Source: Streptomyces sp. Ru71
GTDB taxonomy: Bacteria > Actinomycetota > Actinomycetes > Streptomycetales > Streptomycetaceae
Direction of reading: 5' to 3'
Length of the DNA: 64,000 bases
Assembly (NCBI RefSeq): GCF_002920535.1
Contig: NZ_PQSS01000012.1
Span: 62,001-126,000, forward strand
Shown: positions 47,240-56,755 of the stretch, piece by piece
How the letters are laid out: every line of letters begins with the position of its first letter
How positions within the stretch are numbered: the first letter of the stretch is position 1
The notes under the pieces: generated by a model
Databases searched by the model: none
Told to the model about the DNA's origin: nothing
Seen by the model: only the letters and a program-made list of their open reading frames with translations
Translations under genes and position numbers: made by a program

Positions 47240-48913
47240 ATGAGCAGCAACGGGGGCGCCGGCCACGGGGCCGACGAGACGACCAGCTTTGTCCTCCAGC
47301 CGCCGAACCCGGCCGCGGTCCCGGCCCAGGCGCCGCCCGTACCGGCCCAGGCGCCGCCCGTCCAGGGCGAGGCGCACCCGTCCCCAGCCCAGGGCGAGGC
47401 GCACCCGTCCCCCGTCCAGGACGACCCGGGCGCCGGGCGGCTCATCGCCGGCCGCTACCGGCTGCTCGCCAAGCTCGGCCACGGCGGCATGGGCACGGTG
47501 TGGCGGGCCAAGGACGAGACGGTGGACCGGGAGGTCGCCGTCAAGGAACCCCGGGTCCCCGACCAACTGCCCGACCGCGAGCGGGACAACGCGTTCGAGC
47601 GGATGCGCCGCGAGGCACGCGCGGCGGCCCGGCTGGACCACCCGGCGGTCGTCAACGTGCACGACGTGGCCGTGGTCGACGGCCGGCCCTGGATCGTGAT
47701 GGAGCTGGTGCGGGGCCGTTCGCTCGGCGCCGTCCTGCAGGAGGGCACGCTCGACGCGCGCGAGGCCGCCCGGATCGGCCTGGAGGTGCTCGGCGCGCTG
47801 GAGGCCGCGCACGCGGCCGGCATCCTGCACCGGGACGTCAAACCGGACAACATCCTGCTCGGCGGCCACGACCGGATCGTGCTGACCGACTTCGGCATCG
47901 CCCAGATCGAGGGCGAGACCAACCTGACCGACACCGGCGGCTTCGTCGGCTCCCCGGAGTACATCGCCCCGGAGCGCGTCCTCGGCCAACGCCCGGGCCC
48001 CGCCTCCGACCTGTGGTCGCTCGGCGTGGTGCTGTACGCGGCGACGGAGGGCGTCTCGCCGTTCCGCCGCAGCAACACCCCCGCCACCCTCCAGTCCGTC
48101 CTCAACGCCACGCCCGCCCCGCCCGCCTCGGCCTCGGGTCCGCTCGCCGAGGCCATCAACGGACTGCTGCGCAAGGACCCGGCGCACCGCCCGTCCGCCA
48201 CGCAGGTCCGCACGCTGCTCCAGGCCGCCGCAGCCCCGCCCGAACCCCAGCCGACGCAGGTCGTGCGGTACGTCGAGGGGGGCGGGCGAGGCGTGCGACT
48301 GGGACGCAAGGCGTGGGCCGGGATCGGCGCCGCCGTGGTCGCCGCCGCCGTCGCGGCGTATCTGGTGCTCGCCGACCCGTTCGCCGGGCCGCTGCCCGGC
48401 GGGTGGCAGACCAGGCACGAGAGCGCGCTGGCCGCGACGGTCGCCGTACCCGAGGGGTACGAGCGCGCGGTGCCCGACCCGAAGAACGACCAGGGCCACT
48501 GGGTGACGTACACGGACGCCAGTGGCAGCATCTGGATCGGGCTGTCCCTGGACAAGAAGGCCGAGGACAGCAGCGGGAAGATCGCGGACTCGTCGACCGC
48601 CCAGATGTACGCCGACGACGGCGAGTTCAAGCAGAGCGGCAAGTACGACTGGGAGATGCCGGCCGGTCCGCGGACCAAGCCGGAGGGCAACGAGAGTTTC
48701 CACGGCCGCGAGGCCGCCCGGAACACCCTCACGTACACCACGAACGACAGCGAGCACCCCCGCCCGCGCCAGGTGCAGATCTTCTACTACCGCACCAAGG
48801 CCGGCGACATGTACCGGCTGAACGTGAGCTACCCGGGCAAGGGCGACGTCACGGCCCGGGGCGAGGAGGTGGCGCGGGTGGTGATCGCCAACTTCGATGT
48901 CGACAAGCCGTGA
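47240..48913 (+). CDS. Serine/threonine protein kinase 5 of the array
   Basis: A 557-residue receptor kinase. A ~65-residue N-terminal extension contains duplicated segments (VPAQAPPVPAQAPPVQ and GEAHPSPAQGEAHPSP) before GHGGMGTVWRAKD, VAVKEP (Lys102), HRDVKPDN (Asp199) and DFGIAQ (Asp217). A short linker leads to a membrane helix at ~357-378. The external domain opens TVAVPEGYERAVPDPKNDQG and ends VVIANFDVDKP. ATG 47240 was chosen (TATGGA 7 nt upstream); ATG 47228 is possible. Catalytic residues are intact. Confidence 0.92.
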   Translation: MSSNGGAGHGADETTSFVLQPPNPAAVPAQAPPVPAQAPPVQGEAHPSPAQGEAHPSPVQDDPGAGRLIAGRYRLLAKLGHGGMGTVWRAKDETVDREVAVKEPRVPDQLPDRERDNAFERMRREARAAARLDHPAVVNVHDVAVVDGRPWIVMELVRGRSLGAVLQEGTLDAREAARIGLEVLGALEAAHAAGILHRDVKPDNILLGGHDRIVLTDFGIAQIEGETNLTDTGGFVGSPEYIAPERVLGQRPGPASDLWSLGVVLYAATEGVSPFRRSNTPATLQSVLNATPAPPASASGPLAEAINGLLRKDPAHRPSATQVRTLLQAAAAPPEPQPTQVVRYVEGGGRGVRLGRKAWAGIGAAVVAAAVAAYLVLADPFAGPLPGGWQTRHESALAATVAVPEGYERAVPDPKNDQGHWVTYTDASGSIWIGLSLDKKAEDSSGKIADSSTAQMYADDGEFKQSGKYDWEMPAGPRTKPEGNESFHGREAARNTLTYTTNDSEHPRPRQVQIFYYRTKAGDMYRLNVSYPGKGDVTARGEEVARVVIANFDVDKP

Positions 48914-48971
48914 GGCCCGGGGGCTTGAGGCCGCGTCGACAAGGCGGCGCCCGGCGCGATAGGCATGGGGG

Positions 48972-50681
48972 ATGAGCTACCAGGGGGCCGTGGGCGACGG
49001 GCGGGACCGGCTCGTCGGTGGGCGCTACCGGCTGGTCGAGCGGATCGGCTCCGGTGGCATGGGCACGGTGTGGCGGGCCCACGACGAGAAGGTGGACCGC
49101 TACGTCGCCGTCAAGCAGCCCCGGCTGCCCGGTGACCCGGAGGACGACAGCCACCGGCGTGCCGCGCACCGCCTCTACCGGGAGGCGCGGGCCGCGGCGC
49201 GCGTCGACCATCCCTCAGCGGTCGCCATCCACGACGTGGTCGTCGAGGACGGACTGCCGTGGATCGTCATGGAGTTCGTGCGCGGCGAGTCCCTGCACGA
49301 GGTGCTGGGGCGCGGCCCGCTGCCGCCGGCCGAGGCGGCCCGGATCGGCGGCGCCGTCCTCGGCGCGCTGCGCGCCGCGCACGCCGTCGGCATCGTGCAC
49401 CGGGACGTGAAACCGGCCAATGTGCTGCTCGGACCGCACGGCCGGGTCGTCCTCACCGACTTCGGCATCGCGCACGTCCAGGGCGAGGAGTCCCTCACCG
49501 GAACCGGGGAGTTCGTCGGCTCGCTGGAGTTCATCGCCCCGGAGCGGATGTCGGGGCGCGGCGCCGGTCCCGCCTCGGACCTGTGGTCGCTGGGGGTGCT
49601 GCTGTACGCGGCGGTGGAGGGCTGGTCGCCGTTCCGCCGTACGACGGTGGAGTCCACGCTGGCCGCGATCCTCACCGCGGACGTGCCCGAGCCCCGGCGG
49701 GCCGGTCCGCTCGCCCCGCTCCTGGTGGGGCTGCTGGAGCGCGAACCGGAGCGGCGGCCCGGCGCCGAGCAGACCGCGGCGGCGCTGGCGGCGGCGGCCG
49801 GGGGTGGCGAGGGGAGGCCCGAGGCAGAGCCGAGGCCCACTCAGGAGGCCGATCCGACAACCGAGCCGGGGCCCGTGCACCCCGCGCCCCAAGCCGAGCC
49901 GGCGGAGGACCCCGGCCCGGTACAGCCCGCCTCCATACCCGAGCCGACCGGGGACACCGGCCCCGGCGCCCCGGCGCAACCCCCCGGCCTGCCGGACGGA
50001 GTCACCGCGCCCACGCCCCGCCGCCCCCGCCGCTCCCCCCTGCGCCACCCGGTGGCCCTCGCCGCGCTCGCCCTCCTCGCGGCCGGCGGCGTCTGGTACG
50101 GCACGTCCGCCTATCTCGGCCACGGCTCCGACGCGGGAGCCACCGAGCTGCACGCCACCTACAGTTCGGCGCCCGCCGCCTCCGCCGGTGAGACCTGGGT
50201 CGCGCACGAGGAGCCGGAGCTGGACGCGGTGCTCGTGCTGCCCGACGGCTACCGCCGCACGGCCCGGCAGAGCGGGGCCGGCGACCGGCCGCGCCTGGTG
50301 GTGTACGGCGCCGACGGGGCCGTACAGGCCCGCCTGGCCGAGTGGGACAAGGCCCCCGGCGCCCCGATGGAGCGGGCGCGGCAGGCGGAGCGCACCTGGC
50401 GGGAGCAGCACGGCGACGCCCGCACCCAGCTCACCCGGACCAGTCTCGACGGCAACGAGGCCGCCTACGCCGACACCGCCTACAGGGCGGGCGGTCACCG
50501 GACACGCGTTCTGCAGCTCTTCGTCCGCACCGGCGACGGGCGGCTGTACGAGCTGCGGGTGGACATGCCCAAGGGCACGGCCGAGGAGAAGGACGGCACG
50601 GCGCTGTTCAAGGGCGCGCGGGAGCGCCTGGAGCTCGGGACCGCCGCGGAAGAACCCCGGAGTGCCGCCACAACGCCCTGA
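48972..50681 (+). CDS. Serine/threonine protein kinase 6 of the array
   Basis: A 569-residue receptor kinase: GSGGMGTVWRAHD, VAVKQP (Lys48), HRDVKPAN (Asp145), DFGIAH (Asp163), a Glu/Pro-rich linker (~290-345, repeated AEP/TEPGPV units), a membrane helix at ~360-382 and an external domain (LDAVLVLPDGYRRTARQSGA ... LYELRVDMPKGTAEEKDGTA). Kinases 5 and 6 are most alike in the N-lobe (KEP/KQP, IHDVVV/VHDVAV). A TAGGCA box lies 6 nt before the ATG. It is the last of the array. No phosphatase gene is present in the window. Confidence 0.92.
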   Translation: MSYQGAVGDGRDRLVGGRYRLVERIGSGGMGTVWRAHDEKVDRYVAVKQPRLPGDPEDDSHRRAAHRLYREARAAARVDHPSAVAIHDVVVEDGLPWIVMEFVRGESLHEVLGRGPLPPAEAARIGGAVLGALRAAHAVGIVHRDVKPANVLLGPHGRVVLTDFGIAHVQGEESLTGTGEFVGSLEFIAPERMSGRGAGPASDLWSLGVLLYAAVEGWSPFRRTTVESTLAAILTADVPEPRRAGPLAPLLVGLLEREPERRPGAEQTAAALAAAAGGGEGRPEAEPRPTQEADPTTEPGPVHPAPQAEPAEDPGPVQPASIPEPTGDTGPGAPAQPPGLPDGVTAPTPRRPRRSPLRHPVALAALALLAAGGVWYGTSAYLGHGSDAGATELHATYSSAPAASAGETWVAHEEPELDAVLVLPDGYRRTARQSGAGDRPRLVVYGADGAVQARLAEWDKAPGAPMERARQAERTWREQHGDARTQLTRTSLDGNEAAYADTAYRAGGHRTRVLQLFVRTGDGRLYELRVDMPKGTAEEKDGTALFKGARERLELGTAAEEPRSAATTP

Positions 50682-50785
50682 TCAGCGCATTTGTTGCCAG
50701 CAATCGCTGGCGTGATGTGTGCACTCGGTGAATCCCCGTTACCGACGGGTACACAAAGGCTCCGCCGCGGCATACCCTGCGGCTC

Positions 50786-52399
50786 ATGACGGACGCGCAG
50801 GCACCGGCCAAGACCGGCACCAACCCCCTCGCCCCCGCACCCCAGGGCGCCCGCACCGCCGCCGACGTGGTCACCCCCGAGCTGGTCGCCCAGCTCACCA
50901 AGGGCGTGGCCGGCTCCGGCCGGACCGCCAACCACACGCCGTTCACCGGTGAGAAGCTCGCCGACCTGCCCAAGTCCACCCCCGAGGACGTGGAGCAGGC
51001 CTACGCGGCCGCCCGCGCCGCCCAGGCCGTGTGGGCGCAGGTGCCGGTGCGCCAGCGGGCCGCCGTCCTGCTGCGCTTCCACGACCTCGTCCTCCAGCGG
51101 CAGGCCGAGGTACTGGACCTGATCCAGCTGGAGACGGGCAAGGCCCGGCTGCACGCCCACGAGGAGGTGCAGGCCGTCGCCGTCGCCGCCCGCCACTACG
51201 GCCGCAAGGCCCCCGCCTACCTCAAGCCCAAGCGGCACACCGGTGCCGTGCCGACCCTGACCAAGGTCACCGAGCTGCGCCACCCGCGCGGGGTCGTCGG
51301 CCAGATCGCCCCCTGGAACTATCCGTTGGAGTTGTCCGTCGGCGACGCGCTCCCGGCGTTCATCGCGGGCAACGCCGTCGTCATGAAGCCGGACACGGAG
51401 ACCTGCCTGACCGCGCTGTGGGCCCGTGACCTGCTCATCGAGGCGGGCCTGCCGGCCGAGGTCTTCCAGGTCGTCATCGGCGACGGCCCGGTGATCGGCC
51501 CGGAGGTCGTGCGCCACGCCGACTACGTCTCCTTCACCGGCTCCACCCGTACCGGCCGCGAGGTCGCCGAACGCGCCGCCGCCCGCCTGGTCGGCGTCTC
51601 CCTCGAACTCGGCGGCAAGAACGCCATGCTGGTGCTTGAGGACGCCGATCTGGACAAGGCCGCCGCGGGCGCGGTGCGCGCCTGCTTCTCCTCCGCCGGA
51701 CAGCTGTGCATCTCCATCGAGCGGCTCTACGTCCACGAGTCGATCGCGGACGCCTTCCTGGAGCGCTTCGCCGCCCGCACCAAGGCCATGCGCCTGGGCA
51801 CCTCCCTCGCCTACGGCGCCGACATGGGCTCGCTGGTCGGGGAGCGGCAGCTGAAGACCGTCGAGCGGCATGTCGAGGAGGCCGTCGCCAAGGGCGCCAA
51901 GGTCGTCGCCGGCGGGGTCGCCCGCCCGGACATCGGCCCGTACTTCTACGAGCCGACCATCCTCGACGGCGTCACCGAGCCGATGTCCGTGTGCACCGAG
52001 GAGACCTTCGGCCCGGTCGTCTCGATCTACCGCTTCCGCACCGAGGACGAGGCGATCGAGCAGGCCAACGCCACGCCGTACGGCCTGAACTCCTCGGTGT
52101 GGACCAAGGACGCCCGCCGCGGCCGGGCCGTCGCCGCCCGTCTGCGCACCGGCACCGTCAACCTCAACGAGGGCTACGCCCCGGCGTACGGCAGCGTGCA
52201 GTCCCCGATGGGCGGGATGAAGGATTCCGGCCTCGGTCGCCGGCACGGCTCCGAGGGCATCCTCAAGTACACCGAGGCCCAGACCCTCGCCCACCAGCGG
52301 CTGCTGCCCATGGCCCCGTCGCTGGGCATGACCGACGAACAGTACGCGGCGTTCATGACCCGCAGCCTGAAGCTGATGAAGGCCTTCCGCTTCCGCTAG
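50786..52399 (+). CDS. Succinate-semialdehyde dehydrogenase (aldehyde dehydrogenase family)
   Basis: A 537-residue ALDH: GQIAPWNYPLELSVGDALPA, SFTGSTRTGREVAERAA, the catalytic Glu in LELGGKNAML and Cys in SSAGQLCISIERLYV, then EETFGPVVSIYRF. The wording matches actinomycete GabD-type enzymes that oxidise succinic semialdehyde with NADP. ATG 50786 lies 7 nt after TACCCT with no ribosome site, suggesting a leaderless mRNA. The GMC oxidoreductase begins 42 bp after the stop, so both may be one operon. Confidence 0.92.
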   Translation: MTDAQAPAKTGTNPLAPAPQGARTAADVVTPELVAQLTKGVAGSGRTANHTPFTGEKLADLPKSTPEDVEQAYAAARAAQAVWAQVPVRQRAAVLLRFHDLVLQRQAEVLDLIQLETGKARLHAHEEVQAVAVAARHYGRKAPAYLKPKRHTGAVPTLTKVTELRHPRGVVGQIAPWNYPLELSVGDALPAFIAGNAVVMKPDTETCLTALWARDLLIEAGLPAEVFQVVIGDGPVIGPEVVRHADYVSFTGSTRTGREVAERAAARLVGVSLELGGKNAMLVLEDADLDKAAAGAVRACFSSAGQLCISIERLYVHESIADAFLERFAARTKAMRLGTSLAYGADMGSLVGERQLKTVERHVEEAVAKGAKVVAGGVARPDIGPYFYEPTILDGVTEPMSVCTEETFGPVVSIYRFRTEDEAIEQANATPYGLNSSVWTKDARRGRAVAARLRTGTVNLNEGYAPAYGSVQSPMGGMKDSGLGRRHGSEGILKYTEAQTLAHQRLLPMAPSLGMTDEQYAAFMTRSLKLMKAFRFR

Positions 52400-52440
52400 G
52401 CCGGTTGTTCTTGGCCACCCGTTCTCGACGAGGAGAGCAC

Positions 52441-54246
52441 GTGTCGCAGGAGAAGTCTGTCCAGACCCGGGACGAGGACGGGTACGACTACGACGTGATC
52501 GTGGTCGGCTCGGGGTTCGGTGGTTCGGTCACCGCCCTGAGGCTCACCGAGAAGGGCTACCGCGTCGGTGTCCTGGAGGCCGGCCGCCGTTTCACCCGGG
52601 AGACCCTGCCGAAGAACAGCTGGGACCTGAAGAACTACCTCTGGGCCCCCAGGCTCGGCCTCTACGGCATCCAGCGCATCCACCTGCTCGGCAACGTCAT
52701 GGTGCTGGCGGGCGCGGGCGTCGGCGGCGGTTCCCTGAACTACGCCAACACCCTCTACGTCCCGCCGAAGCCCTTCTTCGACGACCCCCAGTGGCGGCAC
52801 ATCACCGACTGGCAGGAGGAGCTGGCGCCGTACTACGACCAGGCGCAGCGCATGCTCGGGGTGCGCCTCAACCCGACCATGACCCCCTCCGACGTGCATC
52901 TGAAGGCGGCGGCGGAGCGGATGGGCTGCGGCGACACCTTCCACATGGCGCCGGTCGGCGTGTTCTTCGGCGACGGCCAGGACGCCGACGGCCAGGCGAA
53001 GGCGGAGCCGGGCCGGGAGGTCGACGACCCGTACTTCGGCGGGGCGGGCCCGTCCCGGCGGGCCTGCACCGAGTGCGGCGAGTGCATGACCGGCTGCCGG
53101 CACGGCGCCAAGAACACCCTGAACGAGAACTACCTCTACCTCGCCGAGAAGGCCGGCGCGGTGGTGCACCCCATGACCACCGTCGTGTCCGTCACCGACG
53201 ACTCCCGCGGCGGGTACGCGGTCGCCACCCTGCCCACCGACGACAAGAAGAAGGGCCGGGGCCGCACCTTCACCGCCCGCCGCGTCGTCCTCGCCGCCGG
53301 CACCTACGGCACCCAGACCCTGCTGCACCGGATGAAGGCCAACGGCAACCTGCCCTACCTCTCGCCGCGGCTGGGCGAGCTGACCCGCACCAACTCCGAG
53401 GCGCTGGTCGGCGCGCAGACCGACGACCGGCGCTACCGCAAGGCCACGGGCGAGCCCCGGGCCGACTTCACCCGCGGCGTCGCCATCACCTCGTCCATCC
53501 ACCCCGACGAGAACACCCACATCGAGCCGGTCCGCTACGGCAAGGGCTCCAACTCGATGGGCAGCCTGTCCATCCTCCAGGTCCCCTTCGCCGAGGGCCG
53601 CTCCCGCGTCGGCGCCTGGCTCGCCAACGCCGCCCGGCACCCGATGCTGGTGCTGCGCTCGCTGTCCAACCGCAAGTGGTCGGAGCGGACCATCATCGGC
53701 CTGGTGATGCAGTCGCTGGACAACTCGCTGACGACGTATCTGAAGCCGGACGGCGTCGGCAAGGGCCTGCTCACCGCCCGCCAGGGCCACGGCTCGCCCA
53801 ACCCCAAGCAGATCAGGGCCGCCACCGAGGGCGCCACGGCGCTGGCCGCCGAGATCAACGGCTTCGCCGGCTCCAACGTCGGCGAGCTGATGGGCACCCC
53901 GCTCACCGCGCACTTCCTCGGCGGCTGCCCGATCGGCGACTCGCCCGAGACCGGCGTGATCGACCCCTACCACCGGCTCTACGGCCACCCCGGCATCTCG
54001 GTCGTGGACGGCGCCGCGGTCTCCGCGAACCTGGGCGTCAACCCGTCCCTGACCATCACCGCGCAGGCCGAGCGGGCGATGTCGTACTGGCCCAACAAGG
54101 GCGAGGCCGACCCGCGCCCGGCGCAGTCCGCGGCCTACGAGCGGCTCAAGCCGGTCGAGCCGAAGTACCCTGCGGTGCCCGCCGACGCCTTCGGCGCGCT
54201 GCGCCTGCCCTTCCTGGGCATGCCGACGGTGCCGCCGAAGAAGTAG
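52441..54246 (+). CDS. GMC family oxidoreductase, cholesterol-oxidase-like
   Basis: A 601-residue flavoenzyme: YDVIVVGSGFGGSVTALRL (FAD), VMVLAGAGVGGGSLNYANTL, a Cys-rich loop ACTECGECMTGCRHGAKNTL (five Cys in 14 residues) and the C-terminal HPGISVVDGAAVSANLGVNP. The best known match is the choD/cholesterol-oxidase-like group of actinomycetes, and M. tuberculosis choD also follows guaB3. GTG 52441 has a good ribosome site (gaggagagcac). No signal peptide is visible, so it acts in the cytoplasm. The true substrate is uncertain. Confidence 0.88.
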   Translation: MSQEKSVQTRDEDGYDYDVIVVGSGFGGSVTALRLTEKGYRVGVLEAGRRFTRETLPKNSWDLKNYLWAPRLGLYGIQRIHLLGNVMVLAGAGVGGGSLNYANTLYVPPKPFFDDPQWRHITDWQEELAPYYDQAQRMLGVRLNPTMTPSDVHLKAAAERMGCGDTFHMAPVGVFFGDGQDADGQAKAEPGREVDDPYFGGAGPSRRACTECGECMTGCRHGAKNTLNENYLYLAEKAGAVVHPMTTVVSVTDDSRGGYAVATLPTDDKKKGRGRTFTARRVVLAAGTYGTQTLLHRMKANGNLPYLSPRLGELTRTNSEALVGAQTDDRRYRKATGEPRADFTRGVAITSSIHPDENTHIEPVRYGKGSNSMGSLSILQVPFAEGRSRVGAWLANAARHPMLVLRSLSNRKWSERTIIGLVMQSLDNSLTTYLKPDGVGKGLLTARQGHGSPNPKQIRAATEGATALAAEINGFAGSNVGELMGTPLTAHFLGGCPIGDSPETGVIDPYHRLYGHPGISVVDGAAVSANLGVNPSLTITAQAERAMSYWPNKGEADPRPAQSAAYERLKPVEPKYPAVPADAFGALRLPFLGMPTVPPKK

Positions 54247-54270
54247 GGCCCCGCTCGTCGCCGTACGACG

Positions 54271-54306
54271 AAGGGACCCGCGCCCCCCTCCGAGCGCAGG
54301 TCCCTT
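54271..54306. terminator. Bidirectional terminator between convergent genes
   Basis: AAGGGACC (54271-54278) and GGTCCCTT (54299-54306) are exact complements, with further pairing inside. It lies between the GMC gene and the surface-protein gene. Confidence 0.75.
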
Positions 54307-54325
54307 TGCGTCACACGCGATGCTG

Positions 54326-55315
54326 TTACGCGGTCGCGCCACCCTTGCGGCGGCGGACGACGACCAGCGCACCGGCGCCGGCGACGACCGCGGCACCGCC
54401 GACCAGGCCGATCATCGGCAGCGCGGAGCTGGAGCCGGTCTCGGCGAGGCTGCCGGTGACCTTCGGCGTGGTGCCGGTGGGCTTCTTGTCCGTGATCGGG
54501 GCCTCGCCGCCTTCCTGCGGCTTGGTGCCGTCGGTGTCGGTGCCGGCGGAGACGATCTGGAACTTGTACGCCACGTCACCGAAGCCGGTGCACTGGGCGT
54601 CGCTGTCGCCGTAGATCGTCGCGCCGAGCGTGAAGCCGGAGCCCACCGGGGCGGACGCCTTCACGTTGAGGCGCATCGGGATGTCGACCTCGTAGCCCGG
54701 CTTCAGCTCGTCGGTGTAGCCGACGAAGCCCACCGCGTAGCCGTCCTCGTTCAGGTCGGCCCAGGTCTTGGCGTCCGGGTCCCAGGCCTGCAGGCGGACC
54801 TGGCCGGACTTGAAGAGGTTGTCGCCGTTCTTGTCGGTGGAGGCGCCGGCGAAGTAGGCCAGGTCCTGCAGCGTGGACTTGGAGTTGTTGACCACGTCCA
54901 GGGAGAACTTGTGCCAGCCGCTGCCCACGGCGATCTTGCCGGGCAGGCCGGAGATGCTGACGTCGACCTTCGAGTCCTTGCAGTCCTCGGGCTCGTCGCC
55001 GTCGCCCGGGTCGGTGCCCTCCGTAGCGCTCGGGGTCGGCGTCGCCGAAGCGGGGGCGGACGTCGAGGCGGAGGCCGACGGCGTGGAGCTCTGGCTCTGC
55101 GAGGCGGAGGCCGACGCGGACGTCGAGGCGCTCGCGCTCGACGACGCGGACTCCGACTGGGAGGCCGACGCGGACGCGCTCTGCGAAACGGAGTCGGTCG
55201 GGGTGGCGGACGTCGTGGAGCCGTCCTCCGCGAAGGCCGCCGGCGCCGAGAGCAGCGCCAGCGGGGCTATCACTGCCGTAGCGGCCGCGGTGGCCATGGC
55301 ACGGCGAAGCTTCAT
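54326..55315 (-). CDS. Sortase-anchored surface protein with LAETG motif
   Basis: A 329-residue protein: signal peptide (RRAMATAAATAVIAPLALLS, cleavage near AFA-ED), a Ser/Ala-rich low-complexity stalk (~32-95), an Ig-like or adhesin-type domain (~105-255, DVSISGLPGKIAVGSGWHKF ... GATIYGDSDAQC) with two cysteines, and a sorting signal of LAETG at 290-294, hydrophobic helix and RRRKGG tail. LAxTG is the site used by class E sortases in Streptomyces, so it is covalently linked to the wall. No sortase gene is in the window. The stalk may be glycosylated. Confidence 0.88.
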   Translation of the reverse strand: MKLRRAMATAAATAVIAPLALLSAPAAFAEDGSTTSATPTDSVSQSASASASQSESASSSASASTSASASASQSQSSTPSASASTSAPASATPTPSATEGTDPGDGDEPEDCKDSKVDVSISGLPGKIAVGSGWHKFSLDVVNNSKSTLQDLAYFAGASTDKNGDNLFKSGQVRLQAWDPDAKTWADLNEDGYAVGFVGYTDELKPGYEVDIPMRLNVKASAPVGSGFTLGATIYGDSDAQCTGFGDVAYKFQIVSAGTDTDGTKPQEGGEAPITDKKPTGTTPKVTGSLAETGSSSALPMIGLVGGAAVVAGAGALVVVRRRKGGATA

Positions 55316-55466
55316 GAAGACCTCAAGGAGTCCAGTTTTGGGAGGGCTCCGCGTGGCGGCGCGGGTGTGGCCCTGGGTTCAGCAGGTTGGATCGGTGAGG
55401 CCTGTGAATGGTTGTGCCGCCCTCACGGCGCTTTTATGAGAGCTGCGTCACAAGCGGGGGCGACTT

Positions 55467-56606
55467 GTGACCGGGTCGCCGTACGTCGTAGAACTGACCC
55501 CCGTGCCTGACAAGCCCTCAGACGACGAGACCGCCCACGTCCCGGACGACGTGTGGGAGAAGTTCGTCCGCGACACCGAACTCGACATCCGTGCCACCGC
55601 GCCCAAGGAGCCGTCCGCGGCCGCCCGCGGCGCGAGCGGCGTCCCCGAGGGATGGCGCACCGGTCCCGCGTGGCGCGAGCCGGACGGCAGGGCGGCCCGC
55701 CGCCGGCGGCTGTGGGCGCTGCTCGGCATACCCGTCGCGGTCGCCGTGGCCGTCGTCGCGATGAAGCCGTCGCTGCTGCCCGGCGACCCGTTCCGCACCG
55801 GCTCGGCGCAGGCCGCCACCGCGCCCCCGCTGCCGCCGGAGACCGCGCGCCCGACCGCGCCGGAGTCCGCCGCCCCCGACCACCCGACCCTCGACCGCCC
55901 GTTCGCCGGGTCCCCGGCCGAGCGCTGGGCCGACGGCGAGACCGGCATCGTCCCGCCCCCGGCCCGGGCCGTCGGCGTGCACTCCAAGGCCGAGGTCGCC
56001 AAGGCGCTGGAGCAGACCAGGACCCTGCTCGTCGACGCCAACCTCGACCCGGCCACCCTGCGCGGCGAGCGGCCCGCCGAGGCGCTGTCCGTCATCGAGC
56101 CCCACGAGACGGAGCTGCGCACACGGCTGGACGCGTCGCTGCGCCGGCCGGACAAGGAGCACGACCCGCTGCTGATGTTCACCCGCTTCCGGCCCGGTGA
56201 CGTCCGGCTCGTCGGGACGGTGGTCAAGACCCGCGGCCGGATGACCCTCGCGCCCGGCGAGCACGGCTCCGCCCGCATCCACGCCGACTACACCTTCGTC
56301 TATCCGCTGGTGCGCACCGACGGCTCGACCGAGGTGACCCGCACCGTCGTCCGCCGGGTGCTCGACATCGACCTGTACGACCCGGACCGGTACCGGGTCA
56401 CCCCCGGCAGGATCGCCGTGACCGACTACGACCAGGAGGTCGGCAACTCGGCCTGCGGGATCCACGACGGCTTTCTGCACCCACAGTTCGACTCGGCCGC
56501 GCCCACGGGCGCCCCGCCGACAGGAGCGGCGACGGACCCCTACGACCGCAGCAAGGACCTGGACCCGGACCGGTCGAGGGACTGCGGGACGGTGTCCCGG
56601 ATCTGA
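55467..56606 (+). CDS. Single-pass membrane protein, function unknown
   Basis: A 379-residue protein. An acidic cytoplasmic N-terminus (1-~88, SDDETAHVPDDVWEKFVRD) precedes one membrane helix (LWALLGIPVAVAVAVVAMKP) after an RRRR stop. A Pro-rich linker follows, then an extracytoplasmic domain (~170-350) with strands GTVVKTRGRMTLAPGEHGSA, ARIHADYTFVYPLVRTDG and RRVLDIDLYDPDRYRVTPGR. I recognise the type as a common Streptomyces hypothetical protein but not its function. GTG 55467 follows gcgggggcgactt. It is divergent from the sortase substrate. Confidence 0.75.
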   Translation: MTGSPYVVELTPVPDKPSDDETAHVPDDVWEKFVRDTELDIRATAPKEPSAAARGASGVPEGWRTGPAWREPDGRAARRRRLWALLGIPVAVAVAVVAMKPSLLPGDPFRTGSAQAATAPPLPPETARPTAPESAAPDHPTLDRPFAGSPAERWADGETGIVPPPARAVGVHSKAEVAKALEQTRTLLVDANLDPATLRGERPAEALSVIEPHETELRTRLDASLRRPDKEHDPLLMFTRFRPGDVRLVGTVVKTRGRMTLAPGEHGSARIHADYTFVYPLVRTDGSTEVTRTVVRRVLDIDLYDPDRYRVTPGRIAVTDYDQEVGNSACGIHDGFLHPQFDSAAPTGAPPTGAATDPYDRSKDLDPDRSRDCGTVSRI

Positions 56607-56629
56607 TCTCCTCCGGTCGCCGCCCGGCC

Positions 56630-56707
56630 GGCGCGCACGACGGAGCCACGCGTCCGGCGCGTACGACAGAGCCACGCGTCCGGCGCGTACGACAGAGCCA
56701 CGCGTCC
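56630..56707. repeat. 26-bp direct repeat, three copies plus a partial
   Basis: Units start at 56630, 56656 and 56682. Each reads ggcgcgtacgacagagccac plus gcgtcc with two changes in the first. A 13-bp partial fourth unit runs into the terminator at 56721. Confidence 0.88.
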
Positions 56708-56720
56708 GGCGCGTACGACG

Positions 56721-56755
56721 GAAGGGCCCCGCGGGAGCTCGCCGCGGGGCCCTTC
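56721..56755. terminator. Strong terminator
   Basis: A 14-bp perfect stem (gaagggccccgcgg with its complement) with a 7-nt loop, after the membrane-protein gene and its repeat tail. Confidence 0.85.

Noticed and set aside
43526..48757. 1743-codon open frame on the minus strand across kinases 3-5
   Set aside because: It is antisense to genes with clear kinase motifs. Such long frames arise from third-position GC bias, and the translation (Gly/Arg/Val/Asp-rich) resembles no family.
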